64,000 bases of DNA from Patiria miniata (Eukaryota; Echinodermata; Asteroidea; Valvatida; Asterinidae): positions 26,587,334 to 26,651,333 of the forward strand of contig NW_024037074.1 of assembly GCF_015706575.1 (NCBI RefSeq). The letters run 5' to 3'. Positions 56,914-64,000 of this stretch are shown in pieces. The position numbers and the translations under genes were made by a program. The notes below the pieces were generated by a model. The model was not told the DNA's origin and searched no databases. It was given only the letters and a program-made list of their open reading frames with translations. Numbering within the stretch: the stretch's first letter is position 1; every line of letters begins with the position of its first letter.

Positions 56914-58983
56914 TAGTTCAGTCGGAAAAGGGGGGTATCGTGCACCCTCGGAAATCAATTTCTAATCAATGTCTCTAGGTCAGAAAAAAATGTGTAGAAA
57001 ACGATTTGCTATGTTAAAAATTTCAAAAAATGTCCTACGTATTGTTTTTATGCAAATTAGTGCCGCCATTACCGAAAAATATATTTTTCACTATATCTCA
57101 GCCAATATCGCAGATAATTGAACGAATTAGGTGTCTAAACCCATGTTTTCAAGGTCAGAGATCACAATAAAAACTATTCTGGAAGTGACCACATGTGTCT
57201 GTGGCATAGGGATATGCAAATTAGTGCCGCTAATACCGGAAAATCATGTTTTTGGCATATCTCGGCCAATATAGCACATATAGACTAGGCGATATTTCAA
57301 AAATTGTTACATGAAGAGGCATTTTTGAGTAGAAGTACCCGGAAGGTTACATACATGTAGCTATATTACCTAATTTTGGGGTGCTGAATCCGAAAATGAT
57401 AGTAACCAAGCTGGATTTTTTGTGAAAATATGCCTAATTTGCATAAATCTTTAATACCTGTCGCGTAATGTATTTGTTCCCAAATTTGGGGATATTTTAT
57501 TTTTTTTAATTTTTTAAAATTTATTTTGGTGTTTCTACTTACACTTCCTTACTTCAATAACATTTTCTAAAGCATATAAGTGACTGAATGATTATGAAGA
57601 CATAGTAACAATACAAAATGGCTAGTATTATACCCCGAAATTGTGATCTTGACATAATTATTATAACCAACACTAATCTTTTATTTTGGAGGATTTCCTT
57701 GAAGTTGTTCGAGTCTCCTATGTTAGGCAACCCTTCACCTAATCTTTAGCCCAATTTACGGACACTTCATTTTTCCCATGTTTTCTTTTTGGCCTAAAAA
57801 TCAAGACATTATCATTTTTCACATGATTTCCCATTTCTTCCAGTTAGGGTAACTGTGCAGTTAGTACATTGTACCTTTGTTAATTTGATGCTCAACAATA
57901 CTGAGGTTTGGCGAGACAACTTGATGACATCTGATGAAAAGTAAATGCGCGCAACTTTAGGGTATGATAGTAGCCATTTTGGATTGTTACTATGTCCTCA
58001 TAATCAGTCACTTATGCTTTAGAAAATGCTATTAAAGTAAGGAAGTGTAAGTAGAATCACAAACATAAACTTGTCTAAACCCATGTTTTGAGGGTCAGGT
58101 ATCATTAGAAGACCATTCACGAAGTATACATGTACATGTATGTGTGTCCTTGGCAAGTAATGTAAATTCTAAAGTGCCGATTTATCAGAAATTAGATTTT
58201 AAGCCAATATCTCAGCCAATATTGCAGCTTATGTTGGCAGAAGGGTTTTTGATAAGCAGTAATGATCAAAGTTGATTTTATGCCATCATATTCAAAATAA
58301 ACTGTAATATTGGCTGAAAATCAAATTTTTGATAAACCTGCAATTTAGAATTTACATATTTTCATGCCAAAGACACACGTTACTTCGTGAATGGTCTTCT
58401 AAGGATACCTGACCCTCAAAACATGGGTTTAGACACCTTACTTGTGTAGTTATGTGCAATATTGGCCGAGATACATGTACGTATTGGCTAAAAATCAAAT
58501 TTCTGATAAACCGACACTTTATAATTTACATATTTTCATGCCAAAGACACACATAAATGTAGTTACTTCGTAAATGGTCTTCTAATGATACTTGACCCTC
58601 AAAACATGGGTTTAGACACCTAACTGGAGTAGTTATGTGCTATATTGACCGAGATATGCCAAAAACATGATTTTCCTGTATTAGCGGCACTAATTTGCAT
58701 ATTCCTATGCCACAGACACATGTGGTCACTTCCAGAATAGTTTTATTGTGATCTCTGACCTTGAAAAAATGGGTTTAGATACCTAGTTTGTTCAGTTATC
58801 TGCAAAATTGGCTGAGATATACATGTAGTAAAAAATAGATTTTTCGGTAATGGCGGCACTAATTTGCATAAAAACAATACGTGGGACATTTTTTTAATTT
58901 CTACGCATTTTTCTGATCTAGAGACGTTGATTAGAAACTGATTTCCAAAGGTGCACGATACCCCCCTTTTTCCGACTAAACTA
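56914..58983. mobile_element. 2.07-kb nested foldback element, copy 2
   Basis: Same element, same insertion point and same length as 43118-45187, with scattered differences. Carried here by the segmental duplication. Confidence 0.85.
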
Positions 58984-59304
58984 ATAAATTCACCGAAATG
59001 TCACTGTCCTGTTTTCTTCTCTGAAAGAAACTCTGCAATTCCTGTCATGTTTTTCTGGTCTCTAATTTGGAGTAACTTGCTTCAAATTTGCGATGTGAAG
59101 GATCGTATTCTAATTTGTATTATTCTAATTTTAAATTTTTATTTTCTTTTTTGGCTCTATTCATCTCCAGATTTTTGCCAAACATTCAAAAGTGTATATT
59201 TTCTCAAACTTTGCCTTTTTTTAAAATTTTGTTTATAATGTTTTGAAAAGTTACTTTTGTGTAAATCTAAGAAAAGGGACGAAAACGTCATAAAAAAAGA
59301 CTAA

Positions 59305-59650
59305 GGCAAAAAAAAAAATAAGCGCGCGCGTCGATTTTAATCATGCGCGTCAATCTTTTTTTTTTCCAAAATGTTCAGCGGTAGCTCCAACAGCGCCCTC
59401 TAATGCCGCACCTCCTCAATTTTTTTTACCAAAGAGCACCAAGGAATGGGAAATTGCACCAAGGCAAATGATCGAGAGCACCAAGGCAAATTATGGAGGA
59501 CACCAATGTACATGAGGACACCAAATAGCAAAATAGTACCCCACCTTGTCTGTACAATCCAAGCTTGAAGAAAAAAACAAAAAAAGCCGCGTCCCCGCGT
59601 CAATTCCGGAACTTTGGTCTGACCAGAGACCGAATATTTTTTTTTTGGCC
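59305..59650. mobile_element. TAA-flanked MITE, GGCC subfamily 2
   Basis: 346-bp counterpart of 45508-45857, at the same site between TAA copies (59302-59304, 59651-59653). Confidence 0.8.
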
Positions 59651-59938
59651 TAAAAGTCTTCAACACTGAAAAAAACCTTGCAATCATATCCACGGTTACT
59701 GTATGCACCATATATATTCATTCAAAGACAAACAAGTCTAATATCCTAAATTTCACAAGACCACCAGTCAGAAAAAAATATTAGGCAAAAAAAACAAAAA
59801 CATGTTAAGCGTCCTGCCTTTTTGAAAAAAAAAGGAATGTGGAGGCCCTTTTTTCCCCCATCCAAAATGGCCGCCCACTTTTTCAGAGGGTTGCAGACAT
59901 CAAAATATTTGGTTGGAATCAAACATACAAGTTGAACA

Positions 59939-59944
59939 TTTATT
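59939..59944 (-). promoter_or_regulatory. Poly(A) signal AATAAA
   Basis: Minus-strand AATAAA about 80 bases past the stop of the gene at 60023-61564. The G tract before it is shorter here. Confidence 0.6.
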
Positions 59945-60022
59945 AATAACCCCCCCCTCAAAAAGAAAAACAATCAAATTTGTCGAAGAGCACAGGGAAC
60001 ACAACTTTCACATTCTGTTTTT

Positions 60023-61564
60023 TCATTTGATGGTTGCTGCTAGCTTGGATGGCACTTCATACCCAGATGCGTCCAGCATAGGAACTCTCAGGCTCTGCTT
60101 CTTTATCTTGACAGGGTGTGGAACAGCCTTGCCAGTTTTGCCTCTGGATGCAGTAGGATCATTCTTGCGCTCTGGGTAGGAAGCATAAGCATACTCGAGG
60201 CTTTCCTTGCACGTAGGAGAATCCTGCAGTTCCAGGTACTCAGAGGTGATAGGACCATCCCTATCCTCCTGGACCGCAGTATAAGCAGAGTCTTGCATTT
60301 CTTGGCCTTGCTCTGCCGCATCTTGGACATCATCGTACTCATGGCCTGCTCGCGTCATTTTCGGTCCCGCTGGGGGGCTTGTAGACTTCCGGTAATGTTT
60401 TCTTTGCCACACAAGCAAGATATTGAGGACAATCACTGCTACTGCTAGGACCACAACCGCCACGATCAAAACCACAGTGACTGGAGATGATTGTTCATTC
60501 TTTGGACAATTGCTAGGTGGTTCCTTGGAGGGTTTGTCTGTGTGTAACCCTGTGGATACGACACTCATTGTTGTCTGTTCCCGGTTGACTACATCAATCC
60601 TTGTGGTTGTATTACCAGACAATCCAGATGGTACACTGACAGTGCAAACCAATTCAAGATTCTCCATCACTGCTATCTCCAAAGTTTGCCCATCCTCAGA
60701 CACTGTGCACCTCTCTGTCGGTAGGATTTGTCCTGTTTCAGTGTCGATTACTTTCCAACTGTAGTTGGTGATATTAGGCACACCCTCCCCACTGCATTGG
60801 AAAGTTGTAAAAGTCCCCTCCTCAACCCCAGATACTGCTGGTCGGATGGTGGCCTGTGGTAAGATTCTTAGCGGCATCACGGAGCAGTTGCGTGACTCAT
60901 CTAAGGCAGGTGTGGTCATGATGCAAGTGAAAATCACACCATTGTCTTGAGCTTTTAACTGATATTGATGACGAATTGAATTAGTCACAGGACCTACCAA
61001 CTGTTCATTCTCCTTATAATAGGTGATGTTTGGAGTAGGTTTTCCTGCTTGGGAATTACAGTAAAGAGTCCCATAGTCTCCCACGGCCCTTGATTCAGGT
61101 TGTACACTGCACCACGGTGACTGTGTGGATGGTGGGACCTGAACCATAAGATCAGCAGTGCCAGCAGTTTCTACATTACGCCCAAGATAGCCATACCGGC
61201 AAGAATACGTCCCTTCATCAGTTTCCTGTACATTTGTGATCCTCAGAGTAAACTCGTCTTGGCTCTCATTACCTATGATGGACAGACGTTGTTCCAGCTG
61301 TGGGGGTAGAGGTGGGTTTGCAATCACCGATCTATCAATGCTAAGGTACCTCACAAAGCCTCCTTGACTTCGGTAAAGCCAGTAGACACTATAACCAATT
61401 ACATTTGTCAAGTCGCACACGAATTTGACTGTGTCTCCTTCACGAACCACAGCATCCTGCGGGACTCTTTCTAGCCCGGGCTGTGCCAGAACATGACGAC
61501 AAGCAACACTTAGGAAGAAACACAGCAGACCAGCAGACAGAATAAATCTATCAATGGGAGACAT
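60023..61564 (-). CDS. Ig-domain ITIM-type receptor, short-tail gene 5
   Basis: 513 residues, one exon, MSPIDRF class. Signal peptide 1-27; Ig1 C50, W62, C122 (DEGTYSC); Ig2 C169/C214 with outer pair C152/C227; Ig3 C257/C307; membrane segment about 364-387; tail Y410 (EYDDV), Y428 (SAYTAV), Y443 (SEYLEL), Y502; end AATIK. An unusual extra cysteine replaces the Tyr of ERYTV in Ig3. Closest to gene 2 in framework, membrane segment, 3' end and upstream flank, while the Ig1 segment between the cysteines differs clearly. The ATG at 61564 has A at -3. Confidence 0.92.
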   Translation of the reverse strand: MSPIDRFILSAGLLCFFLSVACRHVLAQPGLERVPQDAVVREGDTVKFVCDLTNVIGYSVYWLYRSQGGFVRYLSIDRSVIANPPLPPQLEQRLSIIGNESQDEFTLRITNVQETDEGTYSCRYGYLGRNVETAGTADLMVQVPPSTQSPWCSVQPESRAVGDYGTLYCNSQAGKPTPNITYYKENEQLVGPVTNSIRHQYQLKAQDNGVIFTCIMTTPALDESRNCSVMPLRILPQATIRPAVSGVEEGTFTTFQCSGEGVPNITNYSWKVIDTETGQILPTERCTVSEDGQTLEIAVMENLELVCTVSVPSGLSGNTTTRIDVVNREQTTMSVVSTGLHTDKPSKEPPSNCPKNEQSSPVTVVLIVAVVVLAVAVIVLNILLVWQRKHYRKSTSPPAGPKMTRAGHEYDDVQDAAEQGQEMQDSAYTAVQEDRDGPITSEYLELQDSPTCKESLEYAYASYPERKNDPTASRGKTGKAVPHPVKIKKQSLRVPMLDASGYEVPSKLAATIK

Positions 61565-61704
61565 GTTGGTGGCTTCAAGCCTTCAGACACAGGCTACCTT
61601 TCCACAAAGTTAATCCAACCAATGTTTTGTCGAACTCTTTCTGTTAGCAGAGAACTGTTTCGTAATTGGAATTCAGAGCATTTTGAAACACTTAGTTTTT
61701 TTCC

Positions 61705-61716
61705 CCTTCTACTTCC
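61705..61716 (-). promoter_or_regulatory. ETS-like GGAAGT motif upstream of gene 5
   Basis: Minus-strand AGGAAGTAGAAGGGG about 145-155 bases before the ATG, identical to the site upstream of gene 2. Confidence 0.35.
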
Positions 61717-62376
61717 TAGTTTGAGGAAACTATGAACCCAAAATTATCACATGATTGACACTTCTAGTTTCAGAATTACTTCCTGTTTTCTTAACACATC
61801 CTTTGAAGGACTTTTGACATTATAGATGATATAGATAAAACAGAAATGAAAAAAGAAATCCTGTGTTTACAAAAAATGAAATTTTAATTATGATACTGTT
61901 CCAACTCAAAAAGTGATTACATGTACGTACATGTAATTTACTGTGATATGGTTTATGGCTTTTGTATGCCCTGATCACGCAGTGGCATTTCCACACATTG
62001 GTAATACAAATGCTGTGGTTTAAGTTATTAAAAGACTCATTCCCATGTTCTCTCACAGGGATGGGTTTGCTCAGTTTCAATCAGTTCAAATTGTTACTTT
62101 TCTGTTTACTTACATTGTTCATATAAACATATTATTCATTTTAATTGTCTAACAAGTGTATATTTTGGTCATGTAAGGAATATACGGTACATGCACCCTA
62201 TATATTATTCAGTACAATATGTCCTTGTACCGGTATGTCAGTCCCTGAACCCATGATCGGAATTACACATGACATATTCCACGTTCCTGTTTCCCTTTCT
62301 GTATTTCCTTTGCCGTTGTCTAGAGGCTGATCAGATTTGAACTATTTAAACTTTGATTTGATGCTTCCAATGTTAA

Positions 62377-62894
62377 AGGTGTTGCTGGACACAATTTTCA
62401 AAAAATAATATATATATATTTTTTATAATTTGCAGATTAAAGGAATTAAATACAATAACTCATCTGAAGCAGCTTATTAAAAAACCCATTTCAGCTCAGT
62501 ACATCTCATAGCTTTTGACATAATTTTGAAAATGCATCTTCATGTTTCTTGACGCAAAGCAAGATTTCCGTTGAAAGCCCTCCCATCTAAACTATTCATT
62601 AATACTTTTTGACTTGCACCCGCTGGTGGTATGATCCGTAGTTTCTCATATTGCGAAATATATTAAATTCAGTCAATTGGGAGTAGTAGTTTTAAAAAAA
62701 AAAATTCTCGCAATGGTTCGATCCGAAACATTGTCAGGAAATGATGGAATTTCCTCTTTCTTGAACATGACAGCATACTAGGCACAACGATTTCACAGGA
62801 TGCTTGACACTATTATACACTTACAGTTAAGTAGGATATTTCATAATGTTTGGCAGATTCGTTTTTGAATATTTGCAAATAGTGTCCATTACTT
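62377..62894. mobile_element. TTAA-flanked MITE, AGGTGTTGCTGG family
   Basis: 518-bp counterpart of 28050-28575 at the same site (TTAA 62373-62376, 62895-62898). Confidence 0.75.
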
Positions 62895-63770
62895 TTAATG
62901 AGAGGATGCAGTATTTTGCTTGTTTGTTTGGTATTATTTATAAATGACCATTTCCCCCTGCAGTTTCTTCAACAGAATATATCCCACATCAGAGAAACTG
63001 TTTAAAAGCATCTATTTTCTAAATTCTGTTACCTAAAATAGTAAAAGAAAATACAAAACATGTGGGGGATGGCTTGTGGGAGGGTGGCTTAGTGGTTGGG
63101 AGGATGGCTAGAGAGCATCTTACAATTGGATGGACTGTTCAAAGCAGAAGATATTGGACACCATTAAATAGTAGAAGGCACTCTTTGTTGAAGCAAGTCA
63201 AGAAAGCCGCACAACTCTTCCAAGGGGGGGGGGGGGGAGGGGGGGGGCACCCTAAATATGCCAGTGCTATTCTCTAATGAAGCGATTACAAAAGATCTGC
63301 CAAAACTGGTTTTTAGCACAGCAACCTGATCAAGCTGATGTAAACATGGCCACCACTCGTTACGGACTTGTGTAGTTTCTGAGCATTATTATCTTGTTTT
63401 GTTTAAATTAACAACATAAAAATAGAAGACACTTTTATTTGTATGATTACAGTCCGTGGCGAAACAGTTGACCCCTGTGGGGTAGCATTCATTGACCAAT
63501 TTTCCGAACGATTTACTTGGCTTCAAATACATGTGCAGTACCAATGGCAGGATCCGTTGCTAAGTGTGTGGTACCACCCATCACTAGGATTAGGTGACAC
63601 TTCTCCCTCACCATTACATAACACTTTGATGGTGAATTAAAGACTGCACACAAACAATGTGTCCTTTCATCAAGTTTGAAGAAGATCAAGTCAAATCCGT
63701 TTCATCTATAGTTCTTGCAGGCTTCACACTAATACATACATCACGGTAGCTTCAACCAAACTTTAAGGTA

Positions 63771-64000
63771 GACTACATCATTTCTCATTTGTGTATTTTT
63801 CCCGTTTGAAGCAACAAAAGTGCTAAATCTAAAGAAGGAGCTTAACAACTAACCTGATGAAGTTTCAGCTCAGTGAATGCTGTGTATTCCGAGAAAACAA
63901 TATTCTGGGATCCCGATTTCAATTCAAAAGTTGCCGAGTCATGTTTTGAATTGCGCCCGAAATAAGCGTCCTGGACACCTTGTCATTCAGTTGATTGCAG
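63771..64000 (-). mobile_element. Partial AGCTATAGTCC element at window edge
   Basis: Same as 29452-29680: reverse complement of the right part of 11577-12109, cut by the window end. Confidence 0.7.

Larger units (their letters stand above)
61720..64000. repeat. Upstream flank of gene 5
   Basis: No gene supported; close copy of 27391-29680. It holds the shared TTAA element and G runs (63224-63247) and runs off the window inside a partial AGCTATAGTCC element (from about 63771). Confidence 0.7.

Overview
This window is animal nuclear DNA. It is AT-rich and intergenic for the most part, packed with short inverted-repeat transposons. It carries a 5'-truncated LINE, tRNA-derived SINEs, and a family of immunoglobulin-domain membrane receptors with tyrosine-motif tails. 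The repeat spectrum (TTAA, TWA and 8-bp-duplication MITEs, a SINE with the CTTGGGCAAG core, frequent ACATGTA and ACCGGTA words) suggests a marine invertebrate, perhaps an echinoderm or another deuterostome. That placement is a guess; no gene here fixes the species.

Layout. From 1 to about 12.1 kb lies unique sequence with many MITEs and the last two exons of an unrecognised minus-strand gene (9387-9481 joined to 6166-6464). From about 12.1 kb to the right edge is a tandem array of related units, all transcribed from the minus strand. Each unit, read left to right, has a slot for a long-tail receptor gene, then a short-tail receptor gene, then several kb of shared flank. The long-tail gene survives only as two broken copies (40279-42026 and 53485-55810). 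In three other units its slot is deleted (junctions near 14.70, 24.18 and 30.44-30.65 kb). The short-tail gene is open in all five units (15837-17378, 25695-27233, 32944-34485, 46249-47790, 60023-61564).

The five open genes each encode a signal peptide, three Ig-like domains, a stalk, one membrane segment and a tail of about 125 residues. The tail carries two ITIM-type motifs (SAYAAV, SEYLEL or SDYLEL) and further YxxV-like tyrosines. All are uninterrupted from signal peptide to stop, so the coding part is a single exon. Two ectodomain classes exist (starts MAPKHGR and MSPIDRF), and two classes of tail end plus 3' flank. These are shuffled between genes, which indicates recombination or gene conversion. 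The broken long-tail genes carry 3 and 4 tandem copies of a roughly 67-residue tyrosine-motif module.

The array makes many insertions datable relative to the duplications, because the other copy often keeps an empty site: the LINE at 21.9-23.6 kb, a TTA-flanked MITE at 18.0 kb, a 339-bp element at 25.1 kb, and a SINE-like insert at 52.4 kb. A 2.07-kb nested palindromic element sits at the same place in two units and so predates that duplication. How the genes work together is inference: a multigene family of inhibitory-type cell-surface receptors with diversified outer domains and homogenised tails, as in immune or allorecognition receptor clusters.
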